Shown in pieces: positions 35,594-46,306 of a stretch of 64,000 nucleotides of DNA (position 1 is the first letter of the stretch; each line of letters opens with the position of its first letter). Position numbers and translations under genes: made by a program. The notes below the pieces were generated by a model. The model had not been told where the DNA came from and did no database searches. It worked only from the letters and a program-made list of their open reading frames with translations. The stretch spans positions 5,956,034 to 6,020,033 of the forward strand of contig NC_057013.1 of the NCBI RefSeq assembly GCF_000002595.2. Direction: 5' to 3'. Source of the DNA: Chlamydomonas reinhardtii (taxonomy: Eukaryota > Chlorophyta > Chlorophyceae > Chlamydomonadales > Chlamydomonadaceae).

Positions 35594-38413
35594 ATGGAGG
35601 CCTCATTAGATTATATTAGCGTAGGTGTTAACCGCGTGGTTAACGCGCTAGCCTGGGGCGAGCATGGCGGCGTCGCTTATGCCGCGCATCATATGGTCAC
35701 GCTGTATGATGTTGAGGTAAGCCATAACGACCAAATACTTGCATATCATGCAAGTAAAGCAACTGTGGGCATGCTGAACTCTCCAATCGGCATTTGCAGT
35801 CCGCCAAGGTGGCGTGCACGCTGGCCGGGCACACGGGAATGGTGAACTGTGTCCTGTGGCTTTCAGCCGAAGGTGAGGCAAAATCATGCGACACTGCTGG
35901 GCATGCCGGTTGGTCGCGGCACCTCGCCCCACCTGCCTTCAGGCCCCCTCGCAACACCCCACCACCCCTTGTTGTCGCCCACCCTATCCGGTCCTGTCCA
36001 GCTCTGCCCCTGCCACTGCACCTTTCTCCTCTTGCCTGGGACTCGTTTACCTCTACATCCACAACACACGTACCGTACACACACGTGTAACCCGCCGCAT
36101 ACACAGACACGCCGGAGCTGCCGCCCCACCAACACATCCTGGTCTCGGGCGCAGCGGACAACACCATCCGCGTGTGGCTGGTGTCGTACAGCGATGGCGG
36201 TGGCAGTGGCGGCGGTGGCGGTGGCGGTGGCGGCGCCGCCAGTGGCGGCGGCGGCGGGGCGCAGCAGGGCCAGTCGGCCGCCGCCGCCGCTGCCCCCAAA
36301 TGGAGCTGTCTGGCTGTGTTGGAGGGACACAGCGGCCCCGTCACCTCGTTGGCGGCATTGCGCCTGGCGGCGGCGGCGGCGCCGGCAGTAGCAGCAACAG
36401 GGGAGGCAGCAGCAGCACCGACAGTGGCTGTAGCAGCAGCAGCCGCCTTGCCGCGGCTGCTGCTGGTGAGCACGGCCGGTGACGCCGACGTCATTGTGTG
36501 GGGCTGTAGCTGCGCTGCTGCAGCCGGCGGCAGCGACAGCAGTGCAGATGCGGCGGGAACGCCGCAGCCGCCGCCGCCGGCGCAGCCGGCGTGGGCGGCT
36601 ACCGCCGCTGGCTGCTACGGGCCGGGGTGCTGGTGTGAGGACCAGCGTATTCACGTGGGCGGCGGCGGCGCCAACAAGATGGTGATGGCCACGAGTGCGG
36701 CGCTGACGCCGCTGCCGCTGGACCCGGAGTGGTGGGTTTCATGCAAGATTGATTATGGGGAGACGATGTTTACAAGTCGTGGGTGGCGGGTGGCGTGTCA
36801 GGGTGGTGGAGGGCTGGGTGGGACAGGGCCTCGTGTGGGGATGCAGGAGGGAGTGGGAGTTGTTGGGGAGGGGACAGCGGCAGTGGCAGTTGGAGCGGCA
36901 TTGGGGGGGCTGAATAATAATAAGGGCGGGTCCTTAGCATCCCCTGCGCAGTATGTCAATACCCGCCGCCTCCCATCCCCGCCCCAACCCCCTCGCTTTA
37001 TTGCATTGGGTTTGGTTTAGTTTGGGCTGGTATCTGCAACCCCCCCCCCCCACACACACACACACAAAACACACACACATGCACGCAACAGCGACATGAG
37101 CAGTTAACGCGGCGCAACCGGCACCCCACAGGACGCTGTTGGCACTGGGCGGGACTGACCGCCGCGTGACCCTGCACATCCGCCCGCCCGCCGCCGCCAC
37201 GGCAGTAGCACCAGCAGCACCAGCAGTAGCTGGTGTGGAGTCGCAGCAGCAGCAGCCGCAGCGGCCGCGGTTCGTGCCGGCGTGTGCGCTGGAGGGTCAC
37301 GAGAACTGGGTGCGCGGCGTGGCGTTCTGCGTCATTGACGGCGGCAGTAGCAGCAGCAGCAGCAGCGGCGGCGGCGGCAGTAGCACTCCAAAGGCGGCAG
37401 CTGGGGGCGAGACGGCGGGGCCGCACCTGCTGCTGGCGAGCGTGTCTCAGGACAGGTGGGTGCAGGGGGGGAGGGGGGATTGTGAATACCAGCCCAAACT
37501 AAACCAAACCAACGAAAACGAGCACAGGGGGGGGGGGCGGGACGAGGTTGCAGAGCAGGGGTGTGGAGGCATGCTGCCGCTGGTGGGGTGAGGGGTGGGC
37601 GCCCCATGGGCGGGAGTGAAGGGCAACCGATGAAGCGGGGGCCGGGGCCACGGGTCAGCTACGGGCCGGGGTCTCCACAGTCCGCAACAACGAATGAATG
37701 CCTTGCGTGATGACACACACCGCGCACCAGGTACGGCCGCATCTGGAAGCTACAGCCGGAGCCGCTGCAGCGGGCGGCTACTGCCGCTGCTGGTGCTACT
37801 GCCGCTGCCTGCTGTGAGGACCCGTTGGCAGTGCTGATTCAGCGCTATGCGCCCAAGCCACACGTGGACACGGACACACACAGGTGGGGGGCGGGGGGGC
37901 GGTGGAGGAGCGATCAGCACTCATATACCCCGAGAACTACAGAGGAAGGAATGCACCCCAGACGTGTGGGGTGGGCGCTTTTCCTCTAGACTTCAACAGG
38001 TTATGAGCCCCGTTATCGGGGCTCATAACCTGTTGATACTAGGTCATAGCTGGACTGGTCGCTGGTACTAGATACCGTACGCTGTATTATGGCAGTTGGG
38101 GACAGTGGATCGGGTCACTCTGGGAGTCGCTCAGGTCTACATAGGATGCCAGTCTGCACCCAGGGACCTCTCGCATGTGCTCCTATACGTGTGACTTAGT
38201 CTAGGTTGGGCTTGCTCTTGGCCCTATACGTTCCTAGCCTCATCGCACTGACACGCATGGGGTAGGGGCAGACCGTTTCCCCGCTAAGTCAACTACCCCA
38301 TGTCAACAGGGGGCGGGGGAGGGGCGGGAGGTGGGGGGGGGGGAAGGGCTGGCAGGGACACACACACCGCTCAAGCATTGCATACCGCACAGTCTGCGTG
38401 TCCCGTATCTCGT

Positions 38414-38495
<82 letters not shown>

Positions 38496-41114
38496 GCGCG
38501 CGCGCCCTCAAAAACAGGTACGTGGCCAGCAGTGAGGCGCTGCTGATCGGCCACGAGGACTGGGTGCACGGCCTGCAGTGGGCGCCGCCGCCGCCGCCTG
38601 CTACAGCCGCTACTGCCGCCGCTGGGGCTGCTACAGCCGGGGGGTTGCGCCGCGGCCGCAGCCACACCCGGGCTACAGCCGCGCTGCTGACGGCGTCCAT
38701 GGACCGGACCATGATCATCTGGCGCTACGAGGTGCGTGGGCGGGTGGGTGGGCGGGTGGGTGGGTGGGTGGGTGCGTGGGTGGGTGGGTGCGTGGGTGCG
38801 TGGGTGGGTGGGTGGGTGGGTGGTTGGGTGCGTGGGTGGTTGGGTGGGTGGGTGGGTGGGTGGGTGGGTGGGTGGAGGTGTCTTCCTTGTACAAGGGAAA
38901 CAGAGCGAGTGCGGGTGTGTGATATTTTATTGTGCTGTCCAACATACCTGTACACGTTTACGCCACATAAACGGTACGTCCCATCCTCCATTCGAAAGGC
39001 CGGCTCGGGCCTGTGGATGAATGAGGCGGCGCTGGGCGACGCCGGCGCCTCCTGTCTTGGCTACTTCGGAGGCGTGTGGAGCCCGCGGCCCGCGGCGGCG
39101 GCGGCGGCGGGGCGGCAGCAGCAGCGGCAGCGGCAGGGGCAGAGCGCAATCCTGGCACACGGCTTCACAGGTGGGTAGGTGGGTGGGTGGGGCTCGGGTC
39201 GCTGTGGTTGTTGATGGGCAGGGGCGGGCGGGCGGGCGGGCGGTTATGGTTGAGGTTATGGTTATGGTTGAGGTTATGGTTGTGGTTGAGGTGAGGCTGC
39301 GCCGTGCGTGCCCCTGTGTGTGTGTGTGTGTGTGCGTCACAGCGCCTCGAGCCAGCCCACATGGGCGCCTGCTGCCACGCACACATCCCCACGTCAAGCC
39401 GCGTCCCCGCCCCCCGGGGGAATGTAACCCCCCCCCCCGTCATGACCGCCACGCCGCACGCAGGCGCACTGCACCTGTGGCGCCAGGAGGGCGCCCCCTG
39501 TGACCCCCACCCCACCGCCACCTCCGCCGCCCCCTCCCCCTCCTCCTCGTTTTCCGCCGCGCACTGGCGGCCCCGCCACGCCCTGGGCGGCCACTTCGGC
39601 GGTGTGGTGGACCTGGCGTGGGGGCTGGACGGCGGCTGCGTCATCAGCGTCAGCGAGGACCAGACGGCGCGCGTGCACACAGCCACCGTGTGGAGGGAGC
39701 AGCAGCAGGGGCAGCAGCAGGGGGAGCGGGAGCAGGAGGGGGAGCAGCAGGGGCAGGAGGAGCAGGAGGAGGAGGAGGAGGAGGGGGAGCAGGGGGAGGG
39801 GGAGCGGAAGCAGCAGGAGGGGGGGCGGCAGGAGGGGGGGGAGGGGGAGCAGCTGCACTGGTGCGAGGTGGCGCGGTCACAGGTGAGGTGTCAGCAGTGG
39901 CGTGTGTGTGTGTGTGTGTAGGTGCGTGTGCATGTGCGTGTGGTGGCGCGTGGCACGTGGCTGCTGGTGGCGGCACATGCCCACCCCCGGCCGAGGCATC
40001 GGCACGAAGTAACCCTTACTCACACACATACACACACACACACACACACACATGCACACATGCACACACGTACACGCCCCCGCCCTCCACCGCCGCCAGA
40101 TCCACGGGCACGACTTCCGCTGTGTGGCGCACGTGCCCACCGCCGCGGGAGGATCTGGATCTGGATCCGAACCCGGCCACCTGACGTACGTGAGCGGCGC
40201 GGAGGAGAAGGTGCTGCGCGTGTTCGAGGCGCCGCAGGTGCGTGTGTGTTGTGTGTATGGGGGGGTTGTAAATACCAGCCCAAACTACACCAGAACCATC
40301 GGAAACGGGCGGAGCACAGGCAGAGGCGTTGGTTGCAAGCGATGATACTTATGGGATGGGGTTGGGGGCTGTAGATACCAGACCGAACTGAACCGAACCC
40401 AATGCGAAAGAGCGAGGACGGGGGTGGGGGTAAATTCATTAAAGACAACTGGGGGCTGGGGGTAGTACCATCACAATTATAAGTAGGACATGTGCAGCTC
40501 CGGCCTTATATGTAGGACATGTGCAGCTCCGGCCTTATAAGTAGGACATGTGCAGCTCCGGCCTTATAAGTAGGACATGTGCAGCTCCGGCTCCGGCACT
40601 ACAGACTCCTTGCACTACCTGACACACACATGTATGTTTCCTTAACTCGCGGCCGCAACGACAACAGGCTTTCATCGACACGCTTGTGGCCCTCCGTGGC
40701 GGCGACGCCACCACCTCCTCCACCACCACCACCAGCAGCAGCTCTGACACCGCGCTATCGGCGTTGCGGCGGCGGCGCGGCCTGGGCTTCGGCGCTGCGG
40801 TGGCGGCCCTGGGTCTGAGCCAGAAGGCTGTGTACGAGGAGGAGGAGGCAGCGGCGGCAGGCGGCGGGGGTGCAGGCGCGGCGGAGGGCGGAGGCGGCGC
40901 AGGTGCGGCGGAGGGGGAGGGGGTTGGGAAGGCGTGTGGGAGCAGTGTGTGGGGTCCAGTCCATGTGTCTGGGCTCGGGCGTTGGAAGGCCGGGGTGATG
41001 GCGGCGGGTTGCTCGTCAACGCAGCACACAGCACACACCGTCAGTCCGTCACGCGCCATGCGCAGTGCCCCCTCTGATGATGATGTTGGGACTTTTGCAT
41101 TGGGCTCGGGTACA

Positions 41115-41160
<46 letters not shown>

Positions 41161-42922
41161 CGTGTTTGTCACACTGCGTCACACTGCGCCCTCCCTCCCC
41201 TGTCCTGTCCTGCACGCCACGCCACGCCACGCCAGCAGGTGGTGGCGGCGGCGGCGACTACGCGGATGGGCCCGACTTCGTGCCCTACGCGGCGCCGCAT
41301 GTGAGCGGGTGTTCCACTTGGGTGGAGCGGGGTGGGGTGGGGTGGAGAGGGGTGGGGTGGGGGAGGGGAGGGGTGGGGAGGGGATGTCTTGTGGTGGGCA
41401 TGTGAGCGGTCGCCCGGGATGGTGGGGATGGAGCAGTGTGTAGGTGGCTTTCAGGGCCGGCGAGGCGGGCGGGGTCCGGGATGTTCGGACGCGGAGGGAC
41501 AGACGAGTGCCGGCATGCTAACTGCCTCCCGCACGCACACGTGGCTATACACGTCCCCACGCAGGCACACATTCCCCATTCTTCACCTGCGCCCCTCTCC
41601 CCACGGTCCCCCGTCCCCCTCCCCCCCCCCCCACACACACACACGCACACGCGTTCCCACCCCCCACCCCACCCCCCCCCCCAGGTGGTCCGTGAGCCCC
41701 CCCTGGAGGAGCACCTGGCACAGAACACGCTGTGGCCCGAGACCCACAAGCTGTACGGCCACGGCAATGAGCTGTGGGCGGCCGCCGCCTCGCCCTGCGG
41801 CAGGTTCCTGGCCTCGGCCTGCAAGGCGCAGGTGGGGGTGGGGGGTATCGGGGTGGGTTGGGTGGGTGGCTGCGGTGGGGGGATGCGGAGGGGTGCGGTG
41901 GGAGGTGCGTGGCAGGGTGGGTCCTCGCACGGGCGTCACCTCCCTCCTGCCCCTTCTTGGAAGTGGAACCGACTCCCCCTCCTCCCCTCTCTTCCTCCCA
42001 CCCTCCCCTCCTCACCTCCCTCCCTCCGCCTCCTCACCTCCTCCACCTCCTCCCTCCCCTTCTCCCCCTTCAGACCGCCTCCACCGCCGCGGTGTGGGTG
42101 TGGTGCACTCGCACCTGGCGGGCCCTGGCGCAGCTGCGGGCGCACACCCTCACCGTCACACAGCTGGCCTGGAGCCCCTCCGGCGCCCGACTGGCGGCGG
42201 GCAGCCGAGACCGCACCTTCTCCATCTTCCAGCGCGTTGATAGGAAGAAGGGGCAGCAGCAGGAGGGGGAGAAGGAGGGGGAGAAGCAGGGGGGGAAGCA
42301 GGGGGAAGGGGAGGAGGAGGTGGGTTTCGAGTTGCTGTGTCGTGCCAAGGGCGCGCACGGGCGTGTCATCTGGAGCGTGTGCTGGTCGCACGACGAGCGG
42401 TTGGTCGCAACCGCCGCACGTGACGACACGGTTAAGGTGTGGCGGTTGGTTTCGGAGCCGGCGGCGGCGGCGCCTGGCGGCGTAGCGGTTAGCCCAGTTC
42501 TGGCGGCGGCGCTGCCGCAGTTCCCCTGCGCGGCGACGGCGGTTGCGTTCGCACCAACCGCCGCCGTCGGTAGCAGCGCCGCCGGCGGCGCCGCGTCGTA
42601 CCATCTGGCGGTTGGCCTGGAGGACGGGTCGTTGCAGCTGTGGCAGTTAGACCCTGCAGCTGCGACGGCGGTTGACGGCGGCGGCGGCCTAACTGCCACG
42701 TGCTTGTGGGCGGCGCCGCCGGCGTGGCGACACGTGGCGCCGGTGCGGCGGTTGGCCTGGCGGGGAGCACCCGGCACTGGGGCTCTGGAGGAGGGCACGG
42801 CGGCGGCGCTTGCGGTTGGTGGTGGTGGTGTGAATGGCGGCGGCGGCGGCGGCGGCGCGGCGCAGCTGGCGTCTGGCTCGGAAGACCACTCGGTGCGGGT
42901 GTTCTCGTTCCGGTTCGCGTGA
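35594..42922 (+). CDS. ELP2: Elongator complex subunit 2 (WD40 protein)
   Basis: Exons 35594-35716, 35800-35872, 36107-36731, 37132-37455, 37731-37883, 38518-38731, 38999-39170, 39464-39882, 40100-40237, 40668-40902, 41239-41300, 41685-41831, 42074-42922; about 1177 residues. Elongator modifies wobble uridines of tRNA; ELP2 is its two-propeller WD40 scaffold. Order and wording fit the family: NRVVNALAWGEHGGVAYAA, GHTGMVNCVLW, GHSGPVTSL, GHENWVRGVAF, YGRIWKLQPEPL, GHEDWVHGLQWAP, ASMDRTMIIWRYE, GLWMNEAALGDAGASCLGYF, GGHFGGVVDLAWG, IHGHDFRCVAHVP, LYGHGNELWAAAASPCGRFL, LAAGSRDRTFSIF, AHGRVIWSVCWSHDERLVAT. The protein is longer than usual (about 800-850) because Gly, Ala, Ser and Glu/Gln tracts are inserted between blades. 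The exon 10 donor and exon 11 acceptor lie in low-complexity sequence and are least certain. Confidence 0.93.
36995..37050 (-). repeat. Intronic G-run/CCAAACTAAACC repeat, copy 4 (antisense)
   Basis: In ELP2 intron 3; reads TGGTTTAGTTTGGGCTGGTA then ATCTGCAACC and a C-run on +. It is the family core in reverse. Confidence 0.8.
37466..37528 (+). repeat. Intronic G-run/CCAAACTAAACC repeat, copy 5
   Basis: In ELP2 intron 4, about 10 bases after the donor: G-run, TTGTGAATACCAGCCCAAAC, TAAACCAAACC, then AACGAAAACGAGCACAGG. Sense orientation. Confidence 0.85.
37994..38308. mobile_element. LTR-element remnant with palindromic primer-binding sites
   Basis: In ELP2 intron 5. A 278-base LTR-like unit, 38031-38308, starts TGTTGATACT and ends ATGTCAACA. 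Directly before it is a near-perfect palindrome: 19-base arms 37994-38012 and 38017-38035 round TTAT, each containing the GGTTATGAGCCCCG primer-binding site seen in the element at 24770-27084. The left arm begins with an LTR-like end (TTCAACA). So two LTR-to-primer-site junctions face each other with nothing between. No coding region remains: broken. Similar G-rich sequence (GGGGGCGGGGG) lies at the intron start and after 38308. Confidence 0.65.
38417..38494. repeat. (CA)n microsatellite in ELP2 intron 5
   Basis: About 38 CA units ending in a short CG run, about 25 bases before exon 6. Confidence 0.9.
38732..38876 (+). repeat. GGTG/GGGTG tandem array
   Basis: Almost pure G/T repeat of GGTGGGTGGGTGCGTGGG type starting at the donor of ELP2 intron 6. 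It has many closely spaced GGG runs on the transcribed sense strand and so is able to form G-quadruplexes. Confidence 0.85.
39172..39293 (+). repeat. GGTG array plus GGTTATGGTTGA tandem repeat
   Basis: At the start of ELP2 intron 7: short GGTG units, a GGGC run, then four to five units of GGTTATGGTTGA type at 39241-39293. Confidence 0.75.
40259..40331 (+). repeat. Intronic G-run/CCAAACTAAACC repeat, copy 6
   Basis: In ELP2 intron 9, about 22 bases after the donor: G-run, GTAAATACCAGCCCAAAC, then GCGGAGCACAGGCAGAGG. Sense; contains TGTAA at 40267-40271. The tail matches copy 1 at 7110-7140 closely. Confidence 0.85.
40358..40417 (+). repeat. Intronic G-run/CCAAACTAAACC repeat, copy 7
   Basis: Second copy in ELP2 intron 9, directly behind copy 6: G-run, TGTAGATACCAGACCGAAC, CGAACCCAATGCGAAAGAG. 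Its tail matches copy 2 (12482) rather than copy 6, so two subfamilies exist. Confidence 0.8.
40479..40590 (+). repeat. 29-base tandem repeat, about 4 units
   Basis: Unit ATAAGTAGGACATGTGCAGC plus TCCGGCCTT, nearly identical in all copies, in ELP2 intron 9. There are no spacers between units, so it is a minisatellite and not a CRISPR array. Confidence 0.9.
41116..41159. repeat. (CA)n microsatellite in ELP2 intron 10
   Basis: About 20 CA units. Confidence 0.9.
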
Positions 42923-43518
42923 AGTGTGTGTTGGCAGTCGCTGTGGGACATGCAGGGTCCGGGGCCGTGTGACAGGCTGATGGTGTGACGGTGCGATGTG
43001 AGCGGCAGTGGCTAACCGGCGGTGGCCGAAAGCCTTGTGATGAGCAGCGCCTTGTAGTGTGCGTGTGCGGCGTAGGTGGCAGAGGAAAATCGAGGGTTGA
43101 CCCTGTTTGACCGGCCGAGTTGGCGGCAGGGTCGACGGTTGGTACGAACGGGGACGGGCCGAGGGGGACGGGCAGGGTCCCGTTTGTATCCTCCGGCAAG
43201 TGAGCTATGTCTTACAAATCAACAGTGGGTCCTGGGTGTCAGTACTGTGGAATGGAGGGTGTCAGTCAAGCGCGGCCGAGAAGAGCGCTGGCGTGTGTTG
43301 CATTACAGCGGCGAGGCGAGATGGGGGCAGCTGACGTCGGCTGCGGGCGCTGGGTTTGGCCAAGCACGGAGGAGTTGCAAAAATTTTCAACAAGCGAAAA
43401 GCACCGCCAAAATTTGCGCTTTCAATAAATTACTTCACTGAACCATTTCGCTCCAGCTTCTTTGCTTAGTGACACAAAAGTCCTCGGACGCGCCGACGCA
43501 CCAAAATTTCAACCCCAC
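42923..43518. other. ELP2 3' UTR and spacer
   Basis: No gene is supported. The only AATAAA-like string is CAATAAATTAC near 43424; I saw no TGTAA. Confidence 0.45.
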
Positions 43519-44532
43519 ATGCCCGACCCCGCTAGCGCTGTGCTGCTGATCGGCGTGGGCGGCTGTCTGTGCGAGTATGTGGCTTGGTTGCTGCAGCTGG
43601 CGCGAGACGCAGCGGCTGATAACAATGGCGCGGGTGTCGGGCTCGCAGCACATCGGTCTTCGCGGTCTCGGCGGTCAACGGCTGCTGCTTCTGCGGGCGC
43701 TGCGGCGGCTGCAGGCGCCCGGGGTGGGGCCCTAGCAGGCGCCGCGACCACTGCGGCCCCTGTGGCAGTAGCAGCAGAAGCAGACGGCCCGGCCACGGCT
43801 GTAGCAGTAGCCGGGGCAGCAGCAGCAGCAGCGGCAGCGGCCGGGGGTACCGGGGGAGGTGCGCTCTTCGGCCCTAGAGGCCCGGGGGCAGCGACGACGG
43901 CAGGCGGGGGCCGTGCGGCTGGCCCCCTTTCCCTGGCGGCAGTGGCAGCGGCAGCGGCAGCACCAGCGGCAGTGCCGTACCCTGCTGATGGGTGCAGGCT
44001 GAGACAGCGGCACCAGCAGCAGCAGCAGCAGCAGCAGCTGCAGCTGCACCAACGGCTGCAGCAGGGGATGACGGGAGCGGAGGTGGACGCAGCAGAGGTG
44101 GATGCGGCGGAGGTGGCAGCTGTCGCCAAGGCACTCGGGTTGGCAGTAGTACCACGGCGGCCACGGCCATCGGCAGTAGCAGCAACAGCATCCGCGGCAG
44201 AAGAACCGGCAGCAGCACCGGCAGTAGCAGCGGCAGTAGCAGCTCCCATCGCCCCCGGGGCCCCTGCGGCGGGGGTGGCCCTGCTGGCGGCGCGGCGGCT
44301 GGCGGCGGCGGAGCTGCGGGCTGCCGCCAGCCGCCGCCGCCACCGCGCACGTGACGGCGGCGGCTACTGCTTTCCCTTCCCCTGCCTCGACAGTAGCAGT
44401 GACGCTGGCGACCGCGGCGGCGGCGGCGGCGGCGGGTGCTGCTGCCGGCTGTGCTCGGCTTTATGTGGGCTGCTGTGCAGCGCCCCTCGTGTCGAGGGCG
44501 CGGCGGGGTTGGGGCTGCTGGAGAGGCTGTAG
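43519..44532 (+). CDS. Ala-rich hypothetical protein, one hydrophobic N-terminal segment
   Basis: A single open frame of 338 residues from the first ATG at 43519 to TAG 44530-44532. The N-terminus, MPDPASAVLLIGVGGCLCEY then VAWLLQLARDAA, could be a signal anchor or membrane helix. The rest is largely Ala/Gly/Val with a Gln tract near 44010-44040, a short acidic repeat (EVDAAEVDAAEVAA) and a Cys-rich end (CCCRLCSALCGLLCSAP). No domain is recognised. Low-complexity DNA gives long open frames on both strands here, so the gene call rests on the non-repetitive N-terminus and the sensible position between ELP2 and the expansin-like gene. Confidence 0.4.
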   Translation: MPDPASAVLLIGVGGCLCEYVAWLLQLARDAAADNNGAGVGLAAHRSSRSRRSTAAASAGAAAAAGARGGALAGAATTAAPVAVAAEADGPATAVAVAGAAAAAAAAAGGTGGGALFGPRGPGAATTAGGGRAAGPLSLAAVAAAAAAPAAVPYPADGCRLRQRHQQQQQQQQLQLHQRLQQGMTGAEVDAAEVDAAEVAAVAKALGLAVVPRRPRPSAVAATASAAEEPAAAPAVAAAVAAPIAPGAPAAGVALLAARRLAAAELRAAASRRRHRARDGGGYCFPFPCLDSSSDAGDRGGGGGGGCCCRLCSALCGLLCSAPRVEGAAGLGLLERL

Positions 44533-44766
44533 CAGCAGGATGGGTGGCGAGGCGCCGGCGGCGGGTTTTCAGGGTTGGGTGCGTGTGCGCGTGTGTGTTT
44601 GTGGCGGCACTCATTACGAACACGCGGCCCGCCCTTTCGCGACCCGCTGCCGGTGTTTCAGCACAGCGCCCGAGATTCATTTCCCCAGCAGCTTCTATTT
44701 CTTTGTTTCCTTCTTCATTCCTAAATCCGACAAGCCTGCATCGTGGGAGTGGGCTGCACAGCCATA

Positions 44767-45000
44767 ATGAGTCCCGCGAATACGTCTCAGGCATCCGCGG
44801 CTCGCACTTGCAGCAGCAGCAGTAGCAGCAACGAGTGCGACAGCAACAGCAGTCGACAACGCAGGGTGCCTCGTCGCCGGCGCGCCGCGGCCGCGGCGCC
44901 TCTGCTGCTGCTGCTCTGCGCGCTCGTCGCGGCGCCGGCGCCGCCGCGCGCGCTCGCCCAAGGCCGCGCCCTGACGCAACAGCAGTCCGACGGCGGCAGT

Positions 45001-45034
<34 letters not shown>

Positions 45035-46059
45035 GTAGCGACGGAAGCGGGGTTGGCCATGCCACGTCGGCTCGCGCTGGCAGAGGCGGCGGCGGCGGCG
45101 GCCTCGGCGCCTGGTCGGACCCAAACGCCAACTTCACAGTGCCTGTGACGGCGCGCGCTTTCAGATTCGGCGCGGCGGGCGAGGTGGGTGGGTGCGTGAT
45201 CTGGACGAGGATGGGAATGGGCGACGGGAGGGGCGGGAAGGGAAAGGGGGTCCCGTGGGTCGCGGGGCACACGATTGGCGGCAAACAGGGACACGGGGAG
45301 ACACGCTCTGCGTGCGGTGTCGACCTCTTCGGCGGGGGCGGCCGGGCTTCTCGCCTTACTTCGCGCGTTCCTTTTTGCGCTCACGCCGCGCTTTAATCTC
45401 GCATTGCCACTTGCGCCGGCACCGTCTGTGTCCCTTACACCATCACAGACACGCACACCGGCACCGTTTGTGTCCCCTCACATCATCAATGGCACGCTTT
45501 CATGCAGTGTCAACCCCTTCCCGCTCTTGAGCTTTCCCATCACACATGCATACAAGCACACGCACGCCTCCTCACCCACCCACGCACGCATCCACGCGCA
45601 CACACGACATCCGCGCGCGCACACGACACGCCTTCGTAAACACATGCGCACCAAATACACGCCCGCAGGCGGTGACGTTGCCCACCAATCACTGTGGCTA
45701 CGGCCCGCTTACATCGCCCTACGTGGCGGGCATCTCGCCCGCTAGCCCGCTGGCGCAGCGGCTGGCACAGGCGGGGTGCGGCGTGTGTCTGGAAGTGGCG
45801 TGTGCCGAGGTGGGGGCGGGGGGGAGAGAGGGCGGGATGAGGGTGTGCGCGTGTGTGTTTGTGCGGCGGGTATGGCGGCGGATGTGGCGGATGCGGTGGA
45901 CATGCTGATTGGCGGGACATCGGCGTGGGTCGGGTGGGGCGGCGCGGGTTGAGACCAAATCCCCTTCTCCCCCCCCCCGCCCCTCCACTTCACCACCCCC
46001 ACCCCCGTATTAGGACCTATCTCGTTGGGCTCGGGCACATACCCGCTCTCCTCTCCTCT

Positions 46060-46093
<34 letters not shown>

Positions 46094-46244
46094 CGCTCGC
46101 AGGGTTCCCCGGGCTGTCTGGTCCCCTCCGCCGCCGCGGCGCTGTCTCCGCCCTCCTCGCACTGGGGGTCACCCGAGGTGGCGGCCGCCACCAGCAATGT
46201 GCTGGCGCCGGGGCGGCTGCTGCTGCAGGTGCGTGTGTAGCAGC

Positions 46245-46306
<62 letters not shown>

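Noticed and set aside
36732-37020. Open extension of ELP2 exon 3 to a stop at 37018
   Set aside because: A GAG TG|gtgggt donor at 36731 and the cccacag acceptor at 37131 restore the conserved WTLLALGGTDRR reading, so the extension is intron.
40479-40590. Possible CRISPR-like repeat array
   Set aside because: Units are contiguous with no unique spacers, in an intron of a nuclear eukaryotic gene.
42923-44250. Reverse-strand Ala/Pro-rich frames opposite the gene at 43519
   Set aside because: They are complementary readings of GCN repeats without any non-repetitive segment.
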